Assembly: GCA_032191425.1 (NCBI GenBank)
Contig: CM063444.1
Location: forward strand, 24,551,001 to 24,615,000
Reading direction: 5' to 3'
Length of the DNA: 64,000 nt
From: Lymantria dispar
Lineage: Eukaryota; Arthropoda; Insecta; Lepidoptera; Erebidae
Shown here: positions 42,851-53,342 of the stretch, piece by piece
How positions within the stretch are numbered: the stretch's first letter is position 1
How the letters are laid out: each line of letters starts with the position of its first letter
Translations under genes and position numbers: made by a program
Notes under the pieces: model-generated
What the model was told of the DNA's origin: nothing
The model's input: the letters and a program-made list of their open reading frames with translations, nothing else
Databases searched by the model: none

Positions 42851-42852
42851 TG
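42780..42852. repeat. Perfect inverted repeat, 34-bp arms, 5-bp loop
   Basis: Arms 42780-42813 and 42819-42852 are exact reverse complements around the loop TTCAT. Such perfection implies recent formation or selection, and the hairpin would be very stable. Confidence 0.97.
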
Positions 42853-43000
42853 TCGGGGGTTCGAATCCCACGCGGGACAACACTTTGTGTGATCCACAAC
42901 TTGTTGTTCTGAGTCTGGATGTAATTTGTGTCCGTTAATTATGTTTGTAAAGTTCCCAGCAATACAAGGATTATTTCCTTAGTGCATGGTGTAGTCTTAA

Positions 43001-43138
43001 AATTATAATACGGTAGATTATAGGACCCCGTAACTCACTTCTATTGCCTCGGATGGTTTGGATGGGATGTGGCCAGACCCTCTCAAAAAAGCGAAAAGAG
43101 TTTTAATACGAAAAAGAGGAAAAAAATAAATTTTAAAT
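43001..43138. other. Spacer
   Basis: Nothing recognised. Confidence 0.35.
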
Positions 43139-43275
43139 TAAACGGTTTTATTGTAAAGAAACAGTAAAAATAAAATCGTGGGACACTACAAAACAAGCAT
43201 TTTAATCGACGATTGTAGATATTTGACGTGCCCCACGATTTTATTTTTACCGTGTCTTTACAATAAAACCGTTTA
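43139..43275. mobile_element. Hairpin MITE with 48-bp inverted repeats
   Basis: TAAACGGTTTTATTGTAAAG... at the left and its inverted counterpart at the right match at about 45 of 48 positions, leaving a loop of about 40 bp. The same TAAACGGTTTTATT terminus recurs inverted at 43711-43725, so this hairpin may be the left part of a larger element ending there. Confidence 0.8.
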
Positions 43276-43329
43276 AATTATTTTTTTTTTATTTTCAAGT
43301 TTTTATATTGATTTTGTATAGAGCACTAT

Positions 43330-43725
43330 TCTACTACGTATTCTACTTGTCAAGCCCTTTCATTTAATACCCATATTAATGGGATTGAAAAACAAATAGG
43401 TTGTCCGCCATTTTGTAGCTGCGGCCATCTTAGATTTTGAATTTGTATAGTGTATTGTATTCTACTTGTCAAACCCTTTCATTTGATACCCATATTGATG
43501 GGATTGAAAAAAAAATAGGTTATCAGCTATTTTGTAACGGCGGCCATCTTGAATTTACAAAAATATTAACTACACATAATTGTATTATCACCAAAACCAA
43601 AGGCGTAGCAAATTTCAGATCAATCGGTTGACAGGAAGAGGATAAAATTTCAATTACTAAATTTGACCCAACAAAGAAAAAAATAAACCAACAAACAGGG
43701 TAAGCTAAATAAAACCGTTTAAAAA
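43330..43725. repeat. Tandemly duplicated repeat ending in the same terminus
   Basis: Two units of about 115 bp (from CTACTTGTCAAGCCCTTTC at 43344 and CTACTTGTCAAACCCTTTC at 43461) share TACCCATATTgATGGGATTG (case marks a varying base) and the GGCGGCCATCTT motif. It ends GCTAAATAAAACCGTTTA at 43725, the inverted copy of the terminus at 43139. Confidence 0.7.
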
Positions 43726-43811
43726 TCATAATTCCTAATATAAATATTTAAAGTGGCGGTATCTTAATTCGGTACTTAAATAAATCCGCGTATCCACGTT
43801 GAGTACTTTAA

Positions 43812-43905
43812 AAATATTATCTACTATACCATGTTGGTCAGACGTGTTGCTACAGTATTTTATTTCGAGTTTTCCTTCTTTTACATAGTTGTTTTATGCA
43901 TAGAA
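43812..43905 (+). repeat. Family A fragment
   Basis: CTACTATACCATGTTGGTCAGACGTG to TTTTATGCATAG; the 3' third is lost. Confidence 0.7.
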
Positions 43906-43992
43906 TGTTTTATGAGTAGATTACTACAATGTGCATATGAATAGGTGCATATATATGATGAATAGGTGAATATATGTACTGCTAGGTACCAA

Positions 43993-44185
43993 TTTTTTGT
44001 GGTAGGCTACAGTCTGGACTTATCCCCCCGTTCCATCCGAAGCGACGAAAGGACCTCGTGCGGCCCCATAACCCACTGTATTCCTTTCCCATTACCATTG
44101 GACTAGCCACTACTACCGATCCCTGGACCTCGGTGGCCAGTCCGGCAGGTTAACCTTTCAGGTCGCCCTTGTTTCTTTACCGATC
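43993..44185 (-). mobile_element. Decayed R1-type 3' end
   Basis: TTTTTTGTGGTAGGCTACAG, CCATCCGAAGCGACGAAAGG and GCGGCCCCATAACCCACTG match the R1 3' UTR with many substitutions. Confidence 0.65.
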
Positions 44186-45300
44186 CTTAACCCTTTTTTT
44201 TCGTGTGGGAAAATGCTCTCTTTATGTATGCCCACCTCTGTCAGAAAAGATGGGGTATGCAGGGCTTAACCTCGATTAAATGCAGTGCTACTACCAGCTA
44301 AAAACCACACGCTGTTCCTACTTCTTAGTTACGGCGAAGTCATGGGACCATTTTTACATGCACCGCAACTCCCCCTTGTCTTACTCACTACAACTCCGCA
44401 GGAACAGTTTAGATAATGTCTAAGTACATAGTATTGTATCCAAGAAGTCGTTAGAGTTTCCTATAGTTCTTCTTCATAAATTAGGTATCTCGATGACTAG
44501 TAAAACTATTGTCATTGCATAAGATATTGATGCTAGTTTTCATTCATAAGAATAAAAGCAAGTAGAATAAATGTTGATTGATCCACATTCTTCGCAAACC
44601 AATTTATTATCCTTATTTAACTGTTGCTACTCATTCAGAATACTAATAAACTGACACACACATACATTATTTGCCCAAATCAGAGGGAAAATAACTGCTA
44701 CAGCACTTTATTAAAAAGAGCCTCATATATAAAAAACTTCGAACTGATTGTAATGACTTATCTGAAAGTCGTGTAGATAATTTATTGGATATGTGCCAGC
44801 TAAGAATTGTACGCAGTTATTTCTAATAAGTATATTAGGTACAATATTATCAGTTTATTATTATATTATAGTTGCAAATATTAGAGAATGTGCGTGTTTG
44901 TTATTTCTTCACAGAGTATTTTTTTTTTGTAGTTTATGACTCGGTTACTATCACAGAGTAATTCATTGACACGCCATAGAGTAACAGATTTAATTGACAT
45001 TCAAAACTTGAATCTTAAATACCTTAATGTTAGACAAACTCTTCTATAGTAATAAGGAAAATTAATGTACTATATTATTAAATTAGCTGATGTATTGGCA
45101 TAAACTTTTGTTAGGAACTTAGCTCTTCTTAATGAAGAAAAAAGCTGACAGTTTTCTAAGTGCAGCTATGGCCAGCACGTCTAGGATAGTACCAGACTCT
45201 CGCGGAAATTCGACCTTCAAGTAGTCCTAATATTCGCTACTATCGTTCAGTAATTGAGAAAGACGGAGATCCTAACCTTTGTGGTAAAAAATGATCAATG
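44186..45300. other. AT-rich stretch
   Basis: No supported gene or named repeat. Confidence 0.4.
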
Positions 45301-45304
45301 GCCC

Positions 45305-45395
45305 TGATATTGCAGATGTTCATGACCAGCTGGTACCACTTAGCATCAAGTGAGCAGTCTGCTTGTTGGTCACCAAAGGCAGCAAAAAGTATTAT
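45305..45395 (+). repeat. LINE tail fragment
   Basis: GGTACCACTTAGCATCAAGTGAGCAGTCTGCTTGTTGG resembles the common lepidopteran non-LTR tail; short A-rich end at about 45382. Confidence 0.55.
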
Positions 45396-45431
45396 AATTA
45401 CTTTAACAACAAAAGTAATATATTACATTTT

Positions 45432-45668
45432 ATCATCATCGCAGCCAATATACGTCCCAATGTTGGGCTCAAGCCTCTTGCACAATGGAAGGGAATTTGA
45501 CCTACTATACCACGCTGGTCAGACATGTTGGTATAGGGTTTCATTTCGAGTTTTCCATCTCTTACACAGATGTTATGTGCATATGACATCCCATAGTCGT
45601 CTTTCTCGACATCCACGGGCAAGATAGGGAGTGGTGAAATGTATTCTTACTCCATCACCACATGGAAT
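45432..45668 (+). repeat. Family A repeat, well preserved
   Basis: Plus copy from CAGCCAATATACGTCCCAATG to CTCCATCACCACATGGAAT. Confidence 0.88.
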
Positions 45669-46160
45669 ATTGTATTTTTACTCCATCTATTATTATCCAA
45701 TATATTATATTTAAATCCTATATTATAACCACATACCTAAAAATTAATAACTGTGTACGAATTTTAATTTTTATCCTTATAAAATAGTTGTTCTTATGAA
45801 TCGATAATATATAAGTGGTCTACATAAACGAAGCAATGGGTATAATTAGTCATAGATAAAAATTAACATAATTGTAATGCCCTTCATACGAATGATTCAT
45901 GAAACTAGTTTTTGCAAGTCTCGTTCACTAATTAGACGCAATGTGGGTTAGTTCAATTGATGTCACATTACTCTGTATTTATATGTCATGTTTTACATAT
46001 AAAAGCTAATATACTAATTTTTTTCGTGTACGATAAAGAAGAGGGCGGGTGCTGACGTCATAGATTTTGTTCCACGTATCAGATAAGGCTGCCAAAGAAT
46101 AGGTCAATATGTAGTAAGAGCGATTAAATTACCATCTGTTAAAGAAAATTATGCTTTTTT
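45669..46160. other. AT-rich spacer
   Basis: Nothing recognised. Confidence 0.4.
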
Positions 46161-46164
46161 TCTT

Positions 46165-46420
46165 GGAGGACTATTATCTGGACACTCCCCGGCCATTCTG
46201 TATAAGGCGATTCCAGAGGGCGTCATCTGTTTCCATAACCCATCGTGTTCCATCGACATATGGCCGACCACCAGCATCGATCCCTTGACATCCATCCCAG
46301 CAGTTACCCTTTTGGCTAATATATCCGTAGGCGCCCGGCCAGCAAACAGTTGTTTTGCCGGCGTGTCATTCTGATGCTGTCGGCCTCTCTACGGTTGGAG
46401 GACTAGTCCCCAATTCATCC
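46165..46420 (-). mobile_element. Decayed R1-type 3' UTR
   Basis: CCATAACCCATCGTGTTCC, GACATATGGCCGACCACC and GTCGGCCTCTCTACGGTTGG trace the R1 3' UTR through heavy divergence. Confidence 0.6.
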
Positions 46421-46474
46421 ATCCGGAAAAAACTATCCTGCCAAATAATACTTAGGTCATCTATAAATATCCCA

Positions 46475-46742
46475 ATCATCATTACGTTGCTCTTAATCCA
46501 ATAACTTGGTGTCAACGTAAGATGATTCTTTCATGGTACATAGGTATTGCAAAATATTTAAATACAATAGGTATTGCAAAATTTGTCAATAGTTTTATTA
46601 CCAGCCCTCTGACCTGACCTCAATACTCTCTAGGAATGTAATTGCGGAGCAGAGGACATCCGATAGCGTAGGTCTATGTAAACCTCTTAGTCGTCCTTTA
46701 CAACACCCTCGAACAACTTGTAGCCGCCACCACATAGCAGAA
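46475..46742 (+). repeat. Repeat D, second copy
   Basis: TTGCTCTTAATCCAATAACTT, TCAATAGTTTTATTACC and CTTAGTCGTCCTTTACAACACCC parallel the 1040-1366 composite. Confidence 0.6.
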
Positions 46743-47640
46743 TATAAAATGCCTACTTCGATTTTGTGGAATTTACAAAACTTGGTATTTATAAAAATCT
46801 TTAATATCGAGTGTATCTTATTTAAAATGAAATCTCTTAGGAATCTAATAATAAACTAATAAAAAATTAAAGGATCACAAAAAGTCTTAAATTTAAGTGG
46901 TGTTTCAAATAGCTGTATCTTCCTCAAAAATTGTTATATCGGACTAAAAAATAAAGCAATTTAAAGCTTAAACTAGAAATTGGTTTTGGGCGTTTAAGAT
47001 TAAAGAATTTTCAAAGCTACGTCCATCGCTCATTCACAAAGAGTTTTCAGGTTTGATTTGAAAGTGAAATTACATATACATAGATGTATATTCCTTTTTC
47101 TCTCTCTTGTGTTGGTATGGTGTCTTGAAATTTAACAAAAAAAAATGTATAATCGGTGTATTCGTACAATACCACAGACGGACATACAGACACAGAAACA
47201 AAACACACAGACATGTCAAACTTATAACGCCTGTTTTTGCTTCTGAAAACACTAACATAAAATAAACAGTTCATAAATTTTATTTATACGAATTATTGTA
47301 TTATAAATAAATTCAAGGCTACAATTTAATAAATTTAATAAATAATGTATTGTATCATAGTCCATTGCGTTTCTATCCTGGTGTCTCGAGTGTGAACATT
47401 TTTAAGTCATGTCACAAAAAACGTTCAGATATTAAAGACTAAGCCTAAGGGACTAAGGACTAAAGGTTACTTAAATTGTGGTAAAAAAACTGCAATCGTC
47501 ATCACGATCATCATTCAGCCCTTCCTGAACTGATGGATGTAGGCTGTAGAACGCGCTCGTTCATTTGACAGGATTAGGTATGCTGTAATCGCTACGCTTG
47601 ACATGTGGGTTAGCGATCGTAGTAGTTGTCATACGTTTAA
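46743..47640. other. AT-rich stretch with a family F fragment
   Basis: At about 47140-47235, CACAGACGGACATACAGACAC to GTCAAACTTATAACGCC matches 55130-55185. No gene is supported. Confidence 0.45.
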
Positions 47641-47648
47641 TTATTTTT

Positions 47649-47792
47649 GATGTTTACGCGAGTAATACACATTGTAATTATAGCTATTTACAGCTAAACT
47701 ATTAAGTAAAGTATTCGAAACATCGGATAATCTAAAATCACATACAAACGCGATAAAATCCGTAAAATAGTTTTATTTACAATGTTATATTT
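47649..47792. repeat. Family C, internally deleted copy
   Basis: GATGTTTACGCGAGTAATAC at the left and CAAACGCGATAAAATCCGTAAAATAG at the right. Part of the core is missing. Confidence 0.75.
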
Positions 47793-48052
47793 TTCCATGA
47801 GATAGCTGTTGGTTTCTTAAAAAACTACCAATATGAGATTATGAATAAGAAAGATATTCAAAACGATACGGCTTTCAGCGGCAATCACCGTTATCCACGG
47901 CACCATCTCAAGATAGCATGGCTAACCTTATTCTTTATAACATAAAAGCTGCTCCAGATGATACCTCGTACCTAGATTTCCCCTGCTACGAGCTAAACTG
48001 AAGGTCTCGGGATACAGTCTCTCACAACTAGTGACACTGCCAACACGTCTCC
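47793..48052. other. Spacer
   Basis: Nothing recognised. Confidence 0.35.
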
Positions 48053-48068
48053 CAGATATTGTGCACCT

Positions 48069-48383
48069 TTTTTTTTTGGGGTTGGTTACGGTCGGCGCGC
48101 GCCTCGCTCCACTCCGTCCGGGGCGACATAGGGACGTAAGCCCGCACACAGGTAACCCACCCGTGACACGTCGCCTTCGTCGTTGGACCGACCACCGGAG
48201 CAAGGTGACTTGACGTCAGTGGTTGGCCCGACGGAATACCTCTTGAAGAGTACCCTCCCATCGACCGACGTCCCCCCCTCGGGGAGGACGTCGGTCTTTC
48301 CACACGCGGTCGACCTCTCGGCGGCTGACGGACTAACTCCCCGGTCCAGTCACCCGCGACCTCGGGTAGGGTGGCATCAGGCG
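48069..48383 (-). mobile_element. R1-clade LINE 3' UTR copy with TSD
   Basis: Flanked by CAGATATTGTGCACCT (48053-48068) and CAGATATTGTGCGCCT (48384-48399), 15 of 16 matching. The first bases also match the ORF2 end, so the exact edge is ambiguous. The stem-loop at about 48262-48297 is perfect. Confidence 0.85.
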
Positions 48384-48399
48384 CAGATATTGTGCGCCT

Positions 48400-49235
48400 G
48401 AGTCTTCTTTACTAGATTTTCTGCTGATTACACACCAGCACCGATATCAAGTAGTAGGCGGAGCCCCATTTGAGTCATCGGAGCACTACTGAGGCCATAT
48501 ACTATTGGATAGGATGGCGAGTTTCACGTATCCTAACTATGGAAGTGGTTTTGCTTGGCTTCTGGGGTCCCTGGCGTTTATGTAGTCTGCGTTACTGAAA
48601 CAGTTATTAAGAAGACGAAATTATTTATTCCTAACACTAAAATATCTGTCGACGGCCGCAGTCGAGCTTGAATTAGCAAAACCTACAGGACGATTGTACA
48701 CCTAAAGCATTCCGCAAACTAGATCTGGAATAGATTTAAAAAACGTCACAATTCGAATGTATAAAAGGAGAACTGAAAATTCTTCAACATTAATCAATAT
48801 AATCTGCATATTATGTATCCCTTATTCGTTTGTTACGATTCTCATAGACAAATAATGTATATAATATAATAAAAAATAATGGAAAAATATAGTTTAAAAA
48901 ACTAAAAAACGCGCTTACAAGCTGACAGCCCTCTATTGTAGTGGAGGCTCAAACCTGTGAGTGAAACGATTAGAAGATGAGATAATAACAAAAAGGGGAT
49001 ATAGCGCATGCGTATGTGTGTTAAACCACTGTTTCTGTCTTTAAAGCCAATGGCATGCCTATAATGGAAATACAAAAAATTCTGTTTTATTAGAAAATTA
49101 ATTTTAATTACGTTAGTGATGTTGCCTAAATTCCATATTTTGGTAATGTTTAAAATAAAACTGTACCTAATATTTTTAAAGATTTTTTTTTGTTTCTTAT
49201 TTTTACAAATATTCTGCGTTCGTGGTCACGGGAGG
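48400..49235. other. AT-rich stretch with a family A remnant
   Basis: About 48797-48858 (AATCTGCATATTATGTATCCC, TTCTCATAGACAAATAATG) is a probable family A remnant. Nothing else is clear. Confidence 0.4.
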
Positions 49236-49500
49236 ATATATTAAATACGGGAGGAATATGTAATAATACTCGCGTAAACATCAGTAATCGTTATTATAAT
49301 TAATTTAAATATTACCTAAAAAAATATTATCGAAATATTGTCTTTCGACCAATGCAAGTGTGTGTGCAATACTTGCACATCATCATATGTAAATAAAACT
49401 CAAAGTTTCCACTACTCTGATTAAAATTCCAACCACTCTGATTAGAACTGAAAATATTAATAATAGTTGTTGGTTAGTAGAAAGAGATGGGAGGGATTCT
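49236..49500. other. Spacer with a solo family C end
   Basis: AATAATACTCGCGTAAACATC at about 49262-49282 is the terminal text of family C without the rest. Confidence 0.45.
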
Positions 49501-49504
49501 TAAG

Positions 49505-49704
49505 TTGCTTAACATTGTAAATAAAACTACTTTACAGATTTTATCACCTTTGTATTTGATGGTCACGGGCGGACTGCGAGTGGCGGACCATGAACTCTGT
49601 AAAGTGTTCGTAGCGTCGGGCAATCAAAAATCAAAGACAAACGCGATTAAATCCATAAAATAGTTTTATTTACAATATATAATACCCGCGTAAACATCAG
49701 GCAT
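49505..49704. repeat. Family C element
   Basis: Both arms are present (CATTGTAAATAAAACTACTT and AAATAGTTTTATTTACAAT), and the right end reads CCCGCGTAAACATCAG. Confidence 0.8.
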
Positions 49705-50570
49705 AATGCTTAACATTGTTCGTGTATACTTGTATATACATGTACTGACCTGCTTGTCTCTACGGTATTGTTATATTGCACAATATTAATTCATTAATCA
49801 TGACTTGCCTGAATGTATTAATACGTCATTCATGAAAATATATATATATATATGTAAATATATAATATTTGGCTTCAATCATTATCAATATTGATATAAA
49901 TTATCATAAATAAAGTAAATTAGAATAAATTCAGCATGTGGGACAATGAATCATTAATTATTATATCGTGCATATTAAACAATGTGAATTAGATTCCATT
50001 TATCTAATCACCAGCCAATAAACGTTCAATGTTGGACATAGGCGTCCCTATGGAAGGATTATATCTACGCTAGGTAGGCGGATTAAAAAGCTCAGTTGAT
50101 TTATATATTTCCCAACAGAGTGCTATCGCCCATAGCCCTGTAGATGATATTCTTAGCCCACTTAGGATAAAATGGAACTCGATGATCGGTGAATACTGAC
50201 TATAAAGGTGAAGTTATTGAATTGAAAGTTAGTGAATTTCCACCTAGTTAATATTAACAGTATCAGGAATGTGAGCCTAAGCCCGGTAGATAAAAATAAT
50301 ATTGCTTCGACCTATTTTACGTAGGAGTTACAGAGGAGATTTGTAGATTGTGAATCTCTTAATCCATCCTCACAGGATTAAAATTGCGTAATATTTTATT
50401 TTTTTATTTTTCCAGACCTATTTGCACAGACATGCTTAAATCTTTGTATCTTACTGAACTTCACAATAGACAACTAACGAACTCGATTTACACCCAGACT
50501 CCGGCAAAGAATTACCATGCGCTGCGAGAAAATAAACCCTACGTGGGTGTCTGAAATTAGATTATGCCCT
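49705..50570. other. AT-rich stretch with TA microsatellite and an RTE-like scrap
   Basis: (TA)n at about 49838-49864. At 50020-50060, AAACGTTCAATGTTGGACATAGG resembles the RTE 3' end in minus orientation. No gene is supported. Confidence 0.4.
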
Positions 50571-50578
50571 TCGGGTAA

Positions 50579-51167
50579 TGGAGGCCATACACGACAGGTT
50601 TTACATGATGGTTTTGCATGTGCATGTATAACCGACAGGCATAACCGAGTTTCACATTGCACATACACGTTAGGGTTTGCATGCACAGTTTTGCCATTAA
50701 CTCTCAGTTAAGCTACGTGACTGTTTGTATAGGACGCCTACCTCTCAGTTGAGCACGTAGTACGTGACGGTGTGTGTAGTACACTAATACCTAGCTACAA
50801 TGAACGATGACGATGTGATAGCTGTACTTGGCTTAACACTTATTCTGCAGAACAGAACAAGAAAAAGAGATCACACTGAATGGTCTAAACGCTGGTTATT
50901 GAAAAGAAAGCAATTCTCCCACGTAAATTTGATAAATGAATTGAGATTTACACCAACAGATTACAACAAGTATTTACTAATGTATGAAAACTATGCAGGC
51001 AAGCTCGTCGGACGCCACACACAAAAATATCAATTTTCATATTTGCTCGGTTGCATGTACATGCATCGATAACTGTACAGTTTTATCACATACACGCTAG
51101 GGCTTGCCTGTCGGTTATGCATGCACAGGCAAAACCATCATGCAAAACCTAACGTGTATGGCGTCCA
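50579..51167 (+). mobile_element. PIF/Harbinger-derived element with TAA TSD and transposase remnant
   Basis: A 589-bp element is flanked by TAA (50576-50578 and 51168-51170), the preferred 3-bp target of PIF/Harbinger. The left terminus TGGAGGCCATACACGACAGG and, reading inward from the right, TGGACGCCATACACGTTAGG begin imperfect inverted repeats of about 65 bp. These share GATGGTTTTGC and CATAACCGACAGGCA. A 90-codon ORF inside resembles the start of Harbinger transposases. The catalytic domain is absent, so it is a deletion derivative. Confidence 0.88.
50800..51072 (+). pseudogene. N-terminal remnant of PIF/Harbinger transposase (90 aa)
   Basis: The ATG at 50800 opens a 90-codon frame. The region WSKRWLLKRKQFSHVNLINEL (about residues 28-48, quoted as a motif), then LRFTPTDYNKYLLMYE, matches the conserved start of insect Harbinger transposases, which read like WxKxWLxKRxxxSHxNLLNEL. 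The frame then runs into the terminal repeat and stops. The DDE catalytic domain (normally a further 250 or so residues) is missing. It might still be translated as a short protein, but I have no evidence of function. Confidence 0.8.
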
Positions 51168-51170
51168 TAA

Positions 51171-52210
51171 ATATTAAAAACCATATACCGTAACCGATAT
51201 CCGTGTAATCAGGGAATAAAATTTAATGGTTATCCCCTTCTTTATCCTCGGATATCATAAAGATCAATTAAGGGTTCTAAACAAATATCTTTTAATGGTA
51301 ATAAAAAAGACTGCAAATGTGTGTGTGTGTGTGTCACTAGACAATAAACGAATATTTTTCCCGTCCTCGCTAGAAGTTCCACAACCTTTTATATGCCCAG
51401 CAATAGTTATAACAGTACAGCTATTATTAGTAATATAAAATGTACACACGTACATGAGTAAAATACCCATAGACTTTTGCAAAGGTACATACACTGTGAC
51501 ACGTGTTTTGACATGTTTGTGACTAAAATTAGTAGATACTGATCCATTTCTATTCACGAAAACAATTGTAAAAATAATAATGTATATAGAAAATATAATT
51601 TTCTCAATAAACAAACTATTCAATGAATAGTCTTTTATAAGTAGGATTAATAATGCAAAGATTATTGGATTTAATTATGATATATCTAAAATATGTAAAT
51701 TTCTAGCTGAATATTTTAGGGATGAACTTTCAATCTTCATTGTATGTATCTTTATTACATTTATAAAGGCAAAATATTAATAATATCAGGAAAAGAATAC
51801 AAGCGTGGTAAAAATACAATTCCATTTCAATTTTCTACACCAAAGCTTTTATTCATAAATAAGAAGTCAAAGTAGAAATATGTCTTTTAGAGACCTAACT
51901 TTATGGTTAGCAACAAATGTCTCGGAGTTATTAGGCATTTTGTATGTGTGACACACTCCAATTGAAGTGGACACATGCTCAGTCCATGTATCACACCCAT
52001 GCAATTAAATTTACATATCAGACAATCTTTTTTGACAGACAGACAATCGGGCCATGAGGTGACTATTATATTATGTTTAACATACATAAAACGGGATGAT
52101 TAATATTAATAGAGTCAAACATTTGATATTTTGTTAAAATCCTTGACTCAAAGTCAATTTGACAAGGAATATCAATTGTTAAAAATAATATTCATATATA
52201 TAAATAATAT
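51171..52210. other. AT-rich stretch with a GT microsatellite
   Basis: (GT)9 at about 51318-51335. A 119-codon minus frame at 51264-51623 has no domain and includes the microsatellite, so I do not call it a gene. Confidence 0.45.
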
Positions 52211-52214
52211 TTAT

Positions 52215-52605
52215 TGTTTCGACCTCAACTACCATGACCATTGAATTGTATTTTTGATTGCCCGACGATTCGAATACTTTTTCACGTTAATGGTCAAAGT
52301 CCGCACAACGCTTTTTTTGTGGGCGGACTATGGTTTGGAAGCATGCCATCCATTTCTTTCAGGATGACGAAAAGGCGGCGCACCACCCTATAACCCCCCA
52401 TATTCTCTCCCCTTCACCATTCTGCCAACCATTGGCACCGAAATACTTGACGTCCGTGGTCAACCCGGCGGGTTACCCTTTTGATGCTGAAAAGTACACA
52501 AAACGAAAAGTACGTGTCGAAATTAAAAATCAAATCAAATGTGATTTAAATCCGTAAAAATTGTTTTATTTTAAATATCTCATACTCGCGTAAACATCAT
52601 TTTTT
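52215..52605. repeat. Family C element split by an R1 tail
   Basis: 52230-52305 (ATTGCCCGACGATTCGAATAC) and 52493-52605 (AATCCGTAAAAATTG, CTCATACTCGCGTAAACATC) are the two sides of one family C copy. Confidence 0.7.
52308..52492 (-). mobile_element. R1-type LINE 3' tail in family C
   Basis: Poly(T), GGGCGGACTATGGTTTGGAAG, AAAAGGCGGCGCACCACCC and GGTCAACCCGGCGGGTTACCC are the R1 3' end, truncated. Confidence 0.7.
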
Positions 52606-52752
52606 TATTATAAAATTAGATTTCAATAGTCATAATGATGACTATTTAAATCTATTTTTATAATAAAAATGTTGTGATTAACTAGATATATAGATAAAAA
52701 CCATTGTAATAACAATGACTAATTAATGTAAAACATTTTATTTTATTCTCCC
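52606..52752. other. AT-rich spacer
   Basis: Nothing recognised. Confidence 0.3.
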
Positions 52753-52754
52753 CT

Positions 52755-53060
52755 TTTTTTTAGGGTGGGCTGACCGTAGTCAGCGCTCCCGCCGTCCGGC
52801 TCCGTCCAGAGCGACAGGGGCGGCACGCGGCCCCGTAACCCACCCTATAGCACGTCGCCTCCGTCGTTGGACCGATGCACCGGTGCAGAGTTTCTTGATT
52901 TCAGTGGTCGGCCCTAAGGCCCTAAGGCCCTTTGGGTCGGTCCCCTGCCCAGGTTGCCGATCGCCTTCGCGAGGCTAGCTTCTCTGCGGGTGCCGGACCA
53001 AGGCCCCGGTCTCGTCCCGTTACCCGCAGCCTCTACTAGGGCGGCATCAGGCGCAAATTT
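52755..53060 (-). mobile_element. R1-clade LINE 3' UTR copy
   Basis: From AGGGTGGGCTGACCGTAG after poly(T) to CTAGGGCGGCATCAGGCGC at the ORF2 end. It contains a small (CCCTAAGG)3 expansion at about 52914-52937. No clear target duplication. Confidence 0.8.
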
Positions 53061-53079
53061 GAATTTTCCTCTAACTTTG

Positions 53080-53165
53080 ACCGCTGAAAAGTGTTTGAAA
53101 CTTTGGGAAATCAAAATTAAAATACAAACGCAATAAAATCTGTAAAAATAGTTTAACTTAAAATG
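53080..53165 (+). repeat. Family C, right part
   Basis: GCTGAAAAGTGTTTGAAAC then ATACAAACGCAATAAAATC; diverged. Confidence 0.6.
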
Positions 53166-53254
53166 TGTAAAATTTTATTGTATATATTTTATGTATATTA
53201 AAACGTGTAAAAAATGTTATTTTGCAGTAAATTAAACATGTTTTATTTAAATTA

Positions 53255-53342
53255 TGGCTCCTACTGTCATTCAAACCTCCTCCACGATAGGAGGGCAAGT
53301 GACCTACTATACCCCGTTGGTCATACAGTTTGGTATAGTAAG
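53255..53342 (+). repeat. Family A fragment
   Basis: CAAACCTCCTCCACGATAGGAGGGC, GTGACCTACTATACCCCGTTGG; truncated after GGTATAG. Confidence 0.7.

Larger units (their letters stand above)
42482..43000 (+). repeat. S2 tRNA-derived SINE, split by a palindrome-bearing insert
   Basis: The head CTGCACAGATGGCGTAGTGG (box A) and GTTAAGATAGCGACTTAC is interrupted at about 42525. The B-box GGGGTTCGAATCCCACGCGG resumes at 42853-42880, followed by the S2 body to about 43000. Compare the intact minus copy at 58565-58800. Confidence 0.85.

Noticed and set aside
51264..51623. 119-codon minus-strand frame
   Set aside because: AT-rich, includes a GT microsatellite translated as alternating His/Thr, no domain.
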